From: a virus
Direction: 5' to 3' (one strand)
Virus record (IMG/VR): IMGVR_UViG_3300042542_000516
Location: 1 to 25,999 of that record
DNA: 25,999 nucleotides
The position numbers and the translations under genes are program-made. The notes below the pieces were generated by a model, which was not told where the DNA came from, did not search any database, and saw nothing but the letters and a program-made list of their open reading frames with translations. Each line of letters begins with the position of its first letter. The stretch's first letter is position 1. This document shows, in pieces, positions 1-7,928 of this stretch.

Positions 1-1
1 A

Positions 2-70
2 GCATCCGCCCCTCGCAGCGATGCAGTTGCCGCATATCTAGGCAGCCATCCGAAACCACTGGAGACCTGA
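2..70 (+). CDS. 3' end of an upstream gene (partial)
   Basis: An open frame runs in from the left edge and stops with TGA at 68-70, one base before the small terminase start. Only about 22 residues are visible, ending in AAYLGSHPKPLET, with no recognisable domain. The tight junction with the next ATG fits the packing of the rest of the window, which is the main reason to treat it as real. The product cannot be named from this fragment. Genes just upstream of small terminases in such phages are often HNH nucleases or small regulators, but nothing here shows that. Confidence 0.4.
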   Translation, partial: ASAPRSDAVAAYLGSHPKPLET

Positions 71-71
71 C

Positions 72-362
72 ATGCCGAAAGGCGGTCCCCGTCCCGGCGC
101 CGGCCGACCGAAGCAGTCGCAGGCGGCCCCGGCCAAGTTGATCTTGACCGAAGCCATGCTCGTTGGCCTGTCGCCGCTGGAATACATGCTCTCCGTCATG
201 CGCGACCCGTCCGCCGACGCCGCGCGCCGCGATCGCATGGCCCAGGCGGCAGCCCCATACGTCCACGCCCGCGCCGAAGCGCCCGGCAAGAAGCAGCAGG
301 CCGAAGAGCTGGCCGCGACCGCCGAGCGCGGAACCGACTGGGAGCGCCTGCTGGCGAACTGA
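72..362 (+). CDS. terS: Phage terminase small subunit (putative)
   Basis: This 96-residue protein probably recognises the packaging site on phage DNA and recruits the large subunit to it. The N-terminus carries the GGPRPGAGRPK motif (residues 4-14), a basic glycine/proline stretch common at the start of small terminases and related phage DNA-binding proteins. A helical middle follows (LTEAMLVGLSPLEYMLSVMRD, split near residues 25-45), then a charged C-terminus. The protein is short for the family, and the helix-turn-helix is not obvious. The start is supported by GGAG at 61-64, seven bases before the ATG. Its stop overlaps the large terminase start as TGATG. The call rests on the N-terminal motif and on position directly upstream of a clear large terminase. 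Confidence 0.8.
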   Translation: MPKGGPRPGAGRPKQSQAAPAKLILTEAMLVGLSPLEYMLSVMRDPSADAARRDRMAQAAAPYVHARAEAPGKKQQAEELAATAERGTDWERLLAN

Positions 363-2011
363 TGGGCTGGGACACCGCCTGCCGCGACTGGGCTGATCGG
401 CTCCGGTCGGGGCGGTCCCTGGTCCCGGACCTGCCGCTCGACAAGGACGCCGCCGACCGCGCGGCGATGATCTTCGACGCGCTGCGCCTTCCCGACGTTC
501 CCGGCCGCCCGCGGATGCGCGAGGCCGCCGGCGACTGGCAACGCGACATCGTGCGGGCGCTGTTCGGCTCGGCGATCGGCGGAGAGCGTAAAATCCGCGA
601 GGCATTCGTCCTCGTGCCGAAGAAGAACAGCAAGACCACCGCCGGCGCAGCGATCATGTTGACCGCGCTCTTGGTCAACCAGCGCCCGCGCGCCGAGTTC
701 TTGCTGATCGCGCCGACGCAGGAGATTGCCGACCTCGCCTTCAATCAGGTTGTCGGCATGATCGAGGCCGAGCCAGTCCTGGCCGCCAAGTTCCACGTCC
801 AGTCGCACCTCAAGCGCATCGCCTACCGGCAGACGAAAGCGTTCTTGAAGGTCAAGTCCTTCGACCCGAAGGTCGTCACCGGCACGAAGCCTGCAGGCAT
901 CCTGCTCGACGAAACGCACGTCATCGCCGAGGCCGCCGACGCTGACCGCGTGATCGGTCAGCTGCGCGGCGGTCTGATCTCGCAGCCCGAAGCCTTTTTG
1001 ATCCAGATCACCACGCAGTCCGAGCGCCCGCCTGCCGGTGTGTTCGCGGCGGAACTGTCGAAGGCCCGCAAGGTCCGCGACGGTCAACTGGCCGCGCCAC
1101 TCCTGCCGGTCCTGTACGAGTTTCCCGAGGGCGTTGACTGGCAGGATCCCGGCAACTGGCATCTCGTCACGCCCAACAACGGCCGTAGCATCACCGTCGA
1201 TCGCCTCGTCCCTGACTTCGAGGCCGCGAAGGAGGCGGGCGAGGCCGAGCTTCGCCGCTGGGCATCGCAGCACCTCAACGTCCAGATCGGCGTGGCCTTA
1301 CGGTCCGACGGCTGGGCTGGCGCGCAATTCTGGTCGCGCGGCAACGGCGGCCCTCGATCGCTCGACGAGCTGCTCGACCGCGCTGAGGTCGCCACGATCG
1401 GCCTCGACGGCGGCGGCCTCGACGACCTGTTCGGCTTCGCGGTCATTGCGCGCGAGCGCGATACGCGCCGATGGCTGCTCTGGGCTCATGCGCTGATCAG
1501 CCCCGAGGGGCTGGACCGGCGAAAGGCAAACGCCGCGCTCTACCAGGACTTCGCTCGCGACGGCGACCTGACGGTCGTCGACGGCCTGCCGGGCGATCTG
1601 GAGTGGATCAAGTCGCATGTCGGGCTTGTGCTGGATGCCGGCTGCCTCGCGATGGTCGGCGCAGATCCCGCCGGCATCGGCGGCGCGGTGGACGCGCTGG
1701 CCGAGATCGGCGTCTCGGAAGAGACGAAGCTGCTCGTCGGCGTGCCTCAGGGTATCCGATTGATGAACGCGGCCAAGACCGTCGAGCGCAAGCTGGTCGA
1801 CGGCTCGCTGAAACACTCCGGCTCGCGCCTCATGGCGTGGTGCGCCGGAAACGCCAAGGTCCGCGCCACCTCGAGCGCGATGATGATCGAGCGCGCCGCC
1901 TCGGGCTACGGAAAGATCGATCCGCTGATGGCTGCATTCAACGCCGCGCACCTCATGACGCTGAACCCGACCGTCGCCGGACCGGCGGCGGCGTGGGCGA
2001 TGCCGTGCTGA
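362..2011 (+). CDS. terL: Phage terminase large subunit (ATPase and nuclease)
   Basis: This 549-residue protein is the packaging motor, which pumps DNA into the prohead and cuts the concatemer. The N-terminal ATPase shows a Walker A-type motif VPKKNSKTT (85-93), a Walker B motif GILLDETH (179-186, catalytic pair D183-E184) and a coupling motif ITTQS (216-220). The C-terminal RNase H-like nuclease has acidic candidates in IGLDGGGLDD (346-355), GADPAGIGG (433-441) and KIDPLMAAFNA (518-528). The order and length fit the HK97-type Terminase_1 family. The ATG shares one base with the preceding TGA, so translation is probably coupled to the small subunit. Both functional centres look intact. Confidence 0.97.
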   Translation: MGWDTACRDWADRLRSGRSLVPDLPLDKDAADRAAMIFDALRLPDVPGRPRMREAAGDWQRDIVRALFGSAIGGERKIREAFVLVPKKNSKTTAGAAIMLTALLVNQRPRAEFLLIAPTQEIADLAFNQVVGMIEAEPVLAAKFHVQSHLKRIAYRQTKAFLKVKSFDPKVVTGTKPAGILLDETHVIAEAADADRVIGQLRGGLISQPEAFLIQITTQSERPPAGVFAAELSKARKVRDGQLAAPLLPVLYEFPEGVDWQDPGNWHLVTPNNGRSITVDRLVPDFEAAKEAGEAELRRWASQHLNVQIGVALRSDGWAGAQFWSRGNGGPRSLDELLDRAEVATIGLDGGGLDDLFGFAVIARERDTRRWLLWAHALISPEGLDRRKANAALYQDFARDGDLTVVDGLPGDLEWIKSHVGLVLDAGCLAMVGADPAGIGGAVDALAEIGVSEETKLLVGVPQGIRLMNAAKTVERKLVDGSLKHSGSRLMAWCAGNAKVRATSSAMMIERAASGYGKIDPLMAAFNAAHLMTLNPTVAGPAAAWAMPC

Positions 2012-3588
2012 GCTGGATAGAGCGGCTGCTCGGCCGCGACGAGAAGAAGGCGGTCGAGTTCACCGAGGGCTGGCTCGACGCCGCATTCGGCTACAGCCAG
2101 TCCTGGACCGGCGAGCCCGTCACGATCTCGACGGCGCTGCAGGTTCCGGCCTTCTATCGCGCGGTCATGGTCATCGCCGACGGCATCGCGCAGCTGCCGA
2201 TCGTGCTGATGCGCCCGGTCGATGGCGGCATGAAGCCGGCGACCGATCACCCGCTCTACGACCTGTTCGCGCGCAAGACGAACGCATGGCAGGACGCGAG
2301 CGAGTGGACGCGCACGACCATGATGCACAAGGCGTCGACGGGCTGCGCGGTGTCCTGGCGGAACGTGGTCAACGGCCAGATCCGCGAGCTGATCCCGATC
2401 AAGCCCGACAACGTGCAGATCGTGGTTCGGCAAGACCTTGAACTCGAATACACGATCAGCCTGGAGAACAGCCGCACCCTGACGCTCTCGCGCGGCGAGG
2501 TCTTCCATCTGCGCTCACCGTCGTGGGACAGCGCGCGCGGCCTCGATCCGGTCCTGCTCGGGCGCCAAGCGCTCGGTCTCGCCCAGGCCAGCGAGCGGTC
2601 GCAAGCCGCTCTGCACAAGAACGGCGTCCGCACGACCGGACTTTTCACGCTCGACGGCAACCCGTCGGAGGAGCAGCGCGATCGCGTGCGCCAGGCGATC
2701 GCTTCGATGTACGGATCGGCAGCGAACACCGGCAAGCCGGTACTGGCCTCGGGCGCCCTCAAGTTCACGCCGACGCAGATGACCGGCGTCGACGCGCAGC
2801 ACCTCGAAACGCGCAAGCACCAGATCGAGGAAATCGCGCGCCTCATGGGCGTGTTCTCGATCATGCTCGGCCACGCCGGCAACAACTCACCGACCTTCGC
2901 GAGCGCCGAGGCCTTCTTTGCGGCGCATGTCCGCTACACGCTTCAGCCCGAGATCAAGGCCCTCACCGCCGCGCTGAACGCGCAGCTCCTCACCGACGAC
3001 GAATGGCGCGCGGGGCTCCGCTTCACGATCGACACCAGCGAACTGCTGCGCGGCAGCCTCAAGGATCGCGCCGAGTACTACGACCGCGCGATCCGCGGCG
3101 GCTGGATGACGCGAAACGAGGCGCGCGAGGACGACGGGTGGAACCCGCTGGACGGCCTCGACAAGCCTCTCTTCCCGCTCAACATGGGCGAGGTCGCCGG
3201 CCAGGGCTCGGATGCGGACGTGGCGTCGCCGGTCGACGTCGAGGACGACGATAACGGCGCGAAGAACCCGTGGAAGCCGACCGACGAGATGGCGGCGAAC
3301 GCGCGGCGGGCGCTGGCGTGGCGCGACGAGTTCGGACGCGGCGGCACGGCTGTAGGCATCGCTCGCGCGCGCGATATCAGCAACGGTCGCCGGCTGCCGC
3401 GCGACACGATCATGAGGATGGTCTCGTTCTTCGCTCGGCATGAGATCGACAAGGAGGCCGAGGGCTTCCGCCCGGGCGAGCCGGGCTTCCCCAGCAACGG
3501 GCGCATCGCATGGGACCTCTGGGGCGGCGACGCTGGCCGCGCGTGGGCGAACAGGATCGCCGATCGGATCGAGGAGCTCGGAGAATGA
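2005..3588 (+). CDS. Phage portal protein with an extra C-terminal module
   Basis: The portal is the dodecameric ring at one capsid vertex through which DNA enters and leaves and onto which the neck assembles. Residues 1 to about 400 look like an HK97-family portal: an N-terminus beginning LSWIERLLGRDEKK, then VPAFYRAVMVIADGIAQLP, a long central alpha/beta region, and the typical segment FSIMLGHAGNNSPTF near residue 290. HK97 portal is about 424 residues; this one is 527. The excess is a distinct module from about 427 (DEMAANARRALAWRDEFG) to the end (WDLWGGDAGRAWANRI). The start is uncertain. GTG at 2005 overlaps the terminase by 7 bp and is preferred because junctions here are short; GTG at 1993 is the alternative. 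Neither has a clear Shine-Dalgarno site. The 3' end overlaps the protease gene as ATGA. Confidence 0.93.
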   Translation: MLSWIERLLGRDEKKAVEFTEGWLDAAFGYSQSWTGEPVTISTALQVPAFYRAVMVIADGIAQLPIVLMRPVDGGMKPATDHPLYDLFARKTNAWQDASEWTRTTMMHKASTGCAVSWRNVVNGQIRELIPIKPDNVQIVVRQDLELEYTISLENSRTLTLSRGEVFHLRSPSWDSARGLDPVLLGRQALGLAQASERSQAALHKNGVRTTGLFTLDGNPSEEQRDRVRQAIASMYGSAANTGKPVLASGALKFTPTQMTGVDAQHLETRKHQIEEIARLMGVFSIMLGHAGNNSPTFASAEAFFAAHVRYTLQPEIKALTAALNAQLLTDDEWRAGLRFTIDTSELLRGSLKDRAEYYDRAIRGGWMTRNEAREDDGWNPLDGLDKPLFPLNMGEVAGQGSDADVASPVDVEDDDNGAKNPWKPTDEMAANARRALAWRDEFGRGGTAVGIARARDISNGRRLPRDTIMRMVSFFARHEIDKEAEGFRPGEPGFPSNGRIAWDLWGGDAGRAWANRIADRIEELGE

Positions 3589-4295
3589 GCAACGGCGTCG
3601 CGAGCATCGCGCTCGAAGTCAAGTTCGCGGCCGATAAGCCGATGGGCTCGTTCTCGGGCTACGGCGCGGTCTACGGGAACATCGACGAAGGCGGCGACAT
3701 GATCACGCCAGGCGCGATGGCGCGTAGCCTCGCGTCGTGGTCGAGCAAGGGTATGCTCCCTGCCATGTATTACAACCACGACCGCAGCAAAGGCGCGGTC
3801 GGCGTCTGGGAGAAGATGAGCGAGGACCAGAACGGTCTGCATGTCGAGGGCCGGATCATCGGCCTCGACACCGACGAAGGGAAGATGACCTACGCGCGGC
3901 TGCGCGAGGGTGCCATCAAGGGCATGAGCATCGGATACCGCGTACCTGCCGGCGGGTCGAAGATGGGCACGGGCCGCACCGGAGAACCGCGCCGCTGGCT
4001 CAAGGCCATCGATCTGCGCGAGGTCTCGGTGGTCGATGACCCCATGAACCCGCTCGCGAAGCTCGCCTACCTCAAGAGCGCGCCCGCGCTCATTCTCGAC
4101 GCGCGCGGCCTCGAGGCCGCTCTGCGCGACGAACACAAGATGTCCATCGCCGAGGCCAAGAGCCTCGTCGCGGTGGTCCGTCGTCACCTGCGCGATGCAG
4201 GCGACGAATACGCCGACGCCTCTCGTGATGACGAGGTCGAGGCTCTGGTCGCGTCGCTCAAGCGCGCGGCTTCCATCCTCTCCACGAAAGGTTGA
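3585..4295 (+). CDS. HK97-family prohead protease
   Basis: This serine protease is packaged inside the prohead and cleaves the capsid scaffold domain, and then itself, during maturation. The 236-residue product shows the family's landmarks in order: GYGAVYGNIDEGGDMITPGA (25-44), the catalytic histidine in YYNHD (H65), the catalytic serine in GMSIGY (S115), and the acidic strand LREVSVVDDP (144-153), which probably supplies the third residue. The remaining 80 residues are helical and charged, as expected of the part removed by self-processing. The ATG at 3585 was chosen because it overlaps the portal stop as ATGA and follows GAGGAGCTCGGAG. It lies directly before the capsid gene, the canonical order. 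Confidence 0.95.
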   Translation: MSNGVASIALEVKFAADKPMGSFSGYGAVYGNIDEGGDMITPGAMARSLASWSSKGMLPAMYYNHDRSKGAVGVWEKMSEDQNGLHVEGRIIGLDTDEGKMTYARLREGAIKGMSIGYRVPAGGSKMGTGRTGEPRRWLKAIDLREVSVVDDPMNPLAKLAYLKSAPALILDARGLEAALRDEHKMSIAEAKSLVAVVRRHLRDAGDEYADASRDDEVEALVASLKRAASILSTKG

Positions 4296-4299
4296 TCCA

Positions 4300-5565
4300 A
4301 TGGACACCAGCGAACTGAAGAGCGCGGTCGACGCTGTCGGCTCCGCTTTCGAAGCCTTCAAGAAGACCAACGACGCGCGCCTCGCCGAGATCGAGCGCAA
4401 GGGCAGCGCCGACGTCGTCGTGCGCGACAAGCTCGACCGCATCGAGGCGAGCCTGTCGAAGTACGAGACGCTGAACCAGAAGCTCGTGCAGGCCGAGCTG
4501 GCCGCGAAGAACGCGAGCGAGACCGCCGCCGATCTGGCCGCGAAGCTCAACCGCCTGGGCTCGGGCAAGTCCGCCCCGGCCGCCGACGAGGTCAAGGCCC
4601 GGGCCAACGACTGGATGCGCGCCGTGGTCCGCTCGATCGCGCGCGGCGACGGCTCGCTGTCCGAGAGCGAGCGTAAGTCGCTCGACAGCGTGCAGGCCGA
4701 GATGAAGACCCTGTCGCTCGCGCCCGACACGCTCGGCGGCTACCTCGCGCCGACCGAGTACGTCCGCGAAATCATCAAGGGCGTCGTCGAGATCACGCCG
4801 TTCCGCGCGGTCGCGCGCACGCGCCAGACCACGCAGAAGGCCATCCAGCTGCCGAAGCGCACGGGCACCTTCTCCGCGCAGTGGGTCCAGGAGCAGGGCA
4901 CGAAGTCGGAAACGACCGGCCTGACCTACGGCATGGACGAGATCCCGACGCACGAGATGTTCGCGCTCTGCGACATCACGAACCAGATGCTCGAAGACAC
5001 GGCGTTCAACATGGAAGCCGAGGTCCGCGCCGAGGCGACCGAGCAGTTCGCGAAGGCCGAGGGCGCCGCGTTCCTGTCGGGTTCCGGCGTCGGCCGTCCG
5101 TTCGGCTTCCTCAGCAACGCCTCGATCTCGACGGTCAACAGCGGCGCCGCGGCGGCGCTGACGGCCGACGGCATCCTGCGGGTCTTCTACGACCTGGAGA
5201 CCGACTACGCGGCCCGCGCCGTTTGGATGGCGAACCGCGCGACCATCGGCGAGATCCGGCGCCTGAAGGACGGCACCGGCCAGTACCTGTGGGCGCCGGG
5301 CCTGTCCGGCGGCGTCCCGAACACGATCAACGGCGCGCCGTATGTCGAGGCTCCCGACATGCCCAGCGTCGGCGCGTCGAACAAGCCGCTGGCATTCGGC
5401 GACTTCCGTCGCGCCTACGTGATCGTCGATCGGATCGCGATGGAAATGCTGCGCGACCCGTACACGCAGGCCACGAGCGGCGCGGTCCGCATGATCTTCC
5501 GCCGCCGCGTCGGCGGTCAGGTCGTGCTGCCCGAGGCGATCGTCCTCCAGAACGTCGCTCTCTGA
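4300..5565 (+). CDS. HK97-fold major capsid protein with N-terminal scaffold domain
   Basis: This 421-residue protein forms the icosahedral shell. Residues 1 to about 90 are charged and helical with a coiled-coil pattern (about 20-85), matching the delta domain that replaces a separate scaffold protein. The mature part begins around LSLAPDTLGGYLAPTEY (138-154), the usual start of the conserved capsid domain. It continues through RTGTFSAQWVQEQGTKSE and EGAAFLSGSGVGRPFGFL, both family hallmarks. The protease cleavage site probably lies near residues 100-140; the exact bond cannot be read from sequence. The start has GAAAGG at 4286-4291 and lies five bases after the protease stop. No separate scaffold gene is present, consistent with the fused arrangement. 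Confidence 0.96.
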   Translation: MDTSELKSAVDAVGSAFEAFKKTNDARLAEIERKGSADVVVRDKLDRIEASLSKYETLNQKLVQAELAAKNASETAADLAAKLNRLGSGKSAPAADEVKARANDWMRAVVRSIARGDGSLSESERKSLDSVQAEMKTLSLAPDTLGGYLAPTEYVREIIKGVVEITPFRAVARTRQTTQKAIQLPKRTGTFSAQWVQEQGTKSETTGLTYGMDEIPTHEMFALCDITNQMLEDTAFNMEAEVRAEATEQFAKAEGAAFLSGSGVGRPFGFLSNASISTVNSGAAAALTADGILRVFYDLETDYAARAVWMANRATIGEIRRLKDGTGQYLWAPGLSGGVPNTINGAPYVEAPDMPSVGASNKPLAFGDFRRAYVIVDRIAMEMLRDPYTQATSGAVRMIFRRRVGGQVVLPEAIVLQNVAL

Positions 5566-5590
5566 TCCTGATCGAGAAAGGACCATCGCA

Positions 5591-6019
5591 ATGGCCTCCA
5601 AAGACCTCCACAACAACATCGACGTGAAGCGGGCGATCTCGCCCGTTTCCGAGGCGGGCAACACCGCCCTCGTCTCGCAGATCCTCGACACGCGCGGCTA
5701 CGAGAGCGTCGAGCTGGTCATCCTGACCGGCTCGATCGCCGACGCCGACGCGACGTTCACCGTTCTGATCGAGGACGGCGACAGCGCGACCCTGACCGAC
5801 AACGCCGCCGTGGCCGATACGTTCCTGCTCGGCACCGAGGCGCAGGCCGGCTTCCAGTTCGACGACGACAACGAGTGCCGGAAAATCGGCTACGTCGGCG
5901 GCAAGCGCTACGTCCGCGCGACCATCACGCCCGCGAACAACGCCAGCGCGGCGCTGATCGCGGCCGTCTGGGTGCTCGGCCACGCCCGCACCGCTCCGAC
6001 GGCGAACCCGCCGGCCTGA
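5591..6019 (+). CDS. Small structural protein after the capsid gene, possible decoration protein
   Basis: I recognise the type of this 142-residue protein (small beta-rich proteins directly after phage capsid genes) but not a defined family. It has alternating hydrophobic strands (YESVELVILTGSIADAD, TFTVLIEDGD, KRYVRATITP) and ends in an alanine/proline-rich tail. There is no signal peptide, membrane segment or catalytic motif. The composition suits a compact beta-sandwich on the capsid surface or at the neck. The ATG has an AAAGGA-type ribosome site at about 5577-5582. It is the last gene before a strong hairpin (6027-6052), so it may close a highly expressed head segment. A decoration or head-stabilising role is an inference from position. 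Confidence 0.75.
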   Translation: MASKDLHNNIDVKRAISPVSEAGNTALVSQILDTRGYESVELVILTGSIADADATFTVLIEDGDSATLTDNAAVADTFLLGTEAQAGFQFDDDNECRKIGYVGGKRYVRATITPANNASAALIAAVWVLGHARTAPTANPPA

Positions 6020-6026
6020 TCCGATG

Positions 6027-6052
6027 AGGCGGCGGGCCTCGGCTCGCCGCCT
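6027..6052 (+). terminator. GC-rich hairpin with short T run, possible terminator or attenuator
   Basis: AGGCGGCG (6027-6034) pairs perfectly with CGCCGCCT (6045-6052). The stem can extend inward by three pairs (one G-T) to a four-base loop CTCG. A short TTT follows at 6052-6054. It fills most of the 53-base gap between two genes, one of the largest gaps in the window. The weak T run makes full rho-independent termination doubtful, and partial termination or mRNA end protection after the capsid genes is as likely. Confidence 0.5.
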
Positions 6053-6072
6053 TTCACCTAGCGAGGTGCCTC

Positions 6073-6546
6073 ATGAGCTACAACACGCAGAACTACGCCG
6101 AGCAGGGCGGCTCCCGCTGGGTCGTCGGCGGCGAACTCAACATCGCGTCGGGCGGCTATGTGTCCGGCGGCGCGGTGCTGAACAAGCGCCAGCGGTTCAC
6201 CATCGCCGAGATCAACGCGGGCGCCACTCTCCTGCCGGCGATCTCCGGCAAGAGCTACCGCATGGTCGCCGCGAAGGCGATCGCCGTCGGTGGCGCGGCC
6301 GGTGCGGTCACGACGGTTGACATCCTCGGGACCGTCTCGACCTCGCGCAAGCTGGTCGCGTTCGCGCAGGCGAGCCTGACGCAGTCGACCGTCCTCGTCG
6401 ACGGCGGCACGGGCGGCGCCGTTCTCGCCGATGGCGCGTCGTACACCGCCAACGACGCCGGCACGGCGATCCTGGTCGGCAAGACGGGCTCGAACGTGAC
6501 CACGGCGACGCACATCGACGTGATCTTCGACTACGTGGTCGAGTGA
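6073..6546 (+). CDS. Small beta-rich phage structural protein
   Basis: This 157-residue protein is alanine-, glycine- and threonine-rich, with strands rather than helices and no export signal. The N-terminus MSYNTQNYAEQGGSRWVVGG and the C-terminal stretch YTANDAGTAILVGKTG resemble conserved small proteins of unknown function in the head regions of siphoviruses. The start is fixed by GAGG at 6063-6066, six bases before the ATG, just downstream of the hairpin. It forms a set with the next gene, four bases away, which has a similar size and composition. A role as a virion surface or fibre-like component is plausible but inferred. It shows no enzyme motif. Confidence 0.75.
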   Translation: MSYNTQNYAEQGGSRWVVGGELNIASGGYVSGGAVLNKRQRFTIAEINAGATLLPAISGKSYRMVAAKAIAVGGAAGAVTTVDILGTVSTSRKLVAFAQASLTQSTVLVDGGTGGAVLADGASYTANDAGTAILVGKTGSNVTTATHIDVIFDYVVE

Positions 6547-6550
6547 TCCA

Positions 6551-6934
6551 ATGAAGGTCGAGCGCTTCAGCGTCTCGGTGACCACGGCGGCGGATGGGTC
6601 GGCGACGGCCCATTCGCCGACCATCACCGGCGCCATCTCGTCCATCGCCTATGTGGCCGACGGGACCAGCCCCTACGACGCGACAGTCGACTTCACGATT
6701 ACCGTCGAGAGCACTGGCCAGAGCCTTTGGACGCAGGCAAACATCTCCGCCAGCGGCACCCGGGCGCCGCGGCAACCCGTCCACGAGCAGGACGGGACCG
6801 ATCGCTTCTTCCAAGGAACGTCCACCGAGCACACCGTCTGCGATCTGATCTGCCTCGCCGACGATCGCGTCAGGATCGTGCTCGCGCAGGGCGGAAACGC
6901 CAAAACCGGCCGCTTCGTCATCACGGTCATCTGA
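6551..6934 (+). CDS. Conserved small phage structural protein
   Basis: A 127-residue beta-rich protein with segments such as DATVDFTITVESTGQSLW, GTRAPRQPVHEQDG and DDRVRIVLAQGGNAKTG. I associate this pattern with a small conserved protein in the head-to-neck region of many siphoviruses, with no assigned function. There is no signal peptide, membrane segment or catalytic motif. It lies four bases after the preceding gene with only a weak ribosome site, so it is probably coupled to it. Its stop shares a base with the connector start (TGATG). Its position between capsid and connector suggests a virion protein, perhaps a head-surface or neck component. Confidence 0.75.
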   Translation: MKVERFSVSVTTAADGSATAHSPTITGAISSIAYVADGTSPYDATVDFTITVESTGQSLWTQANISASGTRAPRQPVHEQDGTDRFFQGTSTEHTVCDLICLADDRVRIVLAQGGNAKTGRFVITVI

Positions 6935-7527
6935 TGCTCTCAGTTCTCGCCCCGGCAACATCCTCGCGCCTGACCACGCTCGAAGCGGTCAAGCGCGAGC
7001 TGTCGATCGCGGGCACGAGCGAGGACGCGCGGCTGCTGGCCTGCATCGACCAAGCCAGCGCCGTGATAGCCGACTACCTCGGCCGCACCCTCGCGCGCGA
7101 GACCGTCGCCGAGACCCTGCGCCTGCAGACGTCCGCCGAGGTCATCAAGCTGACCCGCTGGCCCGTGGTGAGCGTCTCCAGCGTCGTCGAGGACGGCGAA
7201 ACGCTCGTGGCCGCCGACTACGAGATCGACCGCAGCTTCATCTACCGCCTGCTCAGCGACGAACGCGCCCGCTGGCCAGCGGCGAAGATCGTCATCACCT
7301 ACGTCGCCGGCTACGACCTGCCGTCCGGCGTTCCGTCCGCCATCGAGCGCGCCGCCACGCAGCTCGTCGTGGCGATGAACGCCTCGCGCGGCCGCGATCC
7401 CGCGCTGCGCAGCGAGAGCGTCGAGGGCATCGGCTCGCAATCCTGGCTCGACCCGCGCAACGGCGGCGGGCCGCTTCCTGACGGCGTCGTGGCGCTGCTC
7501 AACCCCTATCGCGAGGTCATCGTATGA
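6934..7527 (+). CDS. Head-tail connector protein (HK97 gp6 / phiE125 gp8-like)
   Basis: This 197-residue protein probably forms the ring bound beneath the portal that extends the DNA channel. The N-terminal helices match the connector family: TTLEAVKRELSIAGTSEDAR, then LLACIDQASAVIADYLGR. A strand-rich middle follows (VIKLTRWPVVSVSSVVEDGE, YEIDRSFIYRL), then IVITYVAGYDLPSGVPSAIE and a helical C-terminus. The segment beginning VAGYDLP before closing helices is a hallmark of phiE125 gp8-type connectors. The ATG at 6934 overlaps the preceding stop as TGATG. The next gene overlaps its stop as ATGA, placing it in a coupled neck-gene series. Its position after head genes and before head-closure genes agrees. 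Confidence 0.88.
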   Translation: MLSVLAPATSSRLTTLEAVKRELSIAGTSEDARLLACIDQASAVIADYLGRTLARETVAETLRLQTSAEVIKLTRWPVVSVSSVVEDGETLVAADYEIDRSFIYRLLSDERARWPAAKIVITYVAGYDLPSGVPSAIERAATQLVVAMNASRGRDPALRSESVEGIGSQSWLDPRNGGGPLPDGVVALLNPYREVIV

Positions 7528-7928
7528 TCACCGGCGGCACCTTCAGCCTCGGCGACTTCTCGATCGGCGCCGCCGCGACGCAGGTCGGCGACGTCGTCGA
7601 TGATCTCGGCGGCGCGACCGCCATCACGCTCTCCGCGCGCCTGGGCTACGGCTCCGGCGGCACGTCGGTCTACGCGATCGTCGAGACCAGCTTGGATCAA
7701 GGCGTCTCGTGGGTACAGATCGCCCGCCTCGACTTCACGACCTCGGGCGCCCAGAAGGTCGTCACCGTGTCCGGCCTGACGCCTCGCACGTCGGCCGCCA
7801 CCGCTGGCACCCTGTCCGCCGACACCGCCCTCGACGGCACGATCGGCGATCGCCTGCGCGCGACGGTGGTCTCGACGGGCACCTACGCCGGATCGACGGT
7901 GGTCTCGGTCCGCGCCAACGTCCGATGA
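7524..7928 (+). CDS. Small phage protein between neck genes
   Basis: A 134-residue protein of unknown function, rich in threonine, serine, glycine and alanine. Its strands (FSIGAAATQVGDVV, TSVYAIVETSLDQGVSWVQI, RLRATVVSTGTY) suggest a beta-sandwich, and no membrane or signal segment is present. Stop and start overlap on both sides as ATGA (7524-7527 and 7925-7928). It is therefore likely made in step with the connector and head-closure proteins and may be a neck or virion component. The segment SLDQGVSWVQIARLDF recalls small phage proteins of the neck region, but this is resemblance only. Confidence 0.7.
   Translation: MITGGTFSLGDFSIGAAATQVGDVVDDLGGATAITLSARLGYGSGGTSVYAIVETSLDQGVSWVQIARLDFTTSGAQKVVTVSGLTPRTSAATAGTLSADTALDGTIGDRLRATVVSTGTYAGSTVVSVRANVR

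Noticed and set aside
1471-2004. Upstream extension of the portal frame inside the terminase gene
   Set aside because: The extension is an Arg/Gly-rich shadow of the terminase; the conserved portal N-terminus begins near 2005.
3078-4730. Long minus-strand open frame of 550 codons opposite portal, protease and capsid genes
   Set aside because: It lies opposite three well-supported genes, has a low-complexity Ser/Arg-rich translation and no domain; such frames are expected in GC-rich DNA.
4258-5691. Minus-strand open frame of 477 codons opposite the capsid gene
   Set aside because: The translation is rich in Arg, Asp, Leu and Val with no fold pattern, and the opposing frame is a clear HK97 capsid protein.
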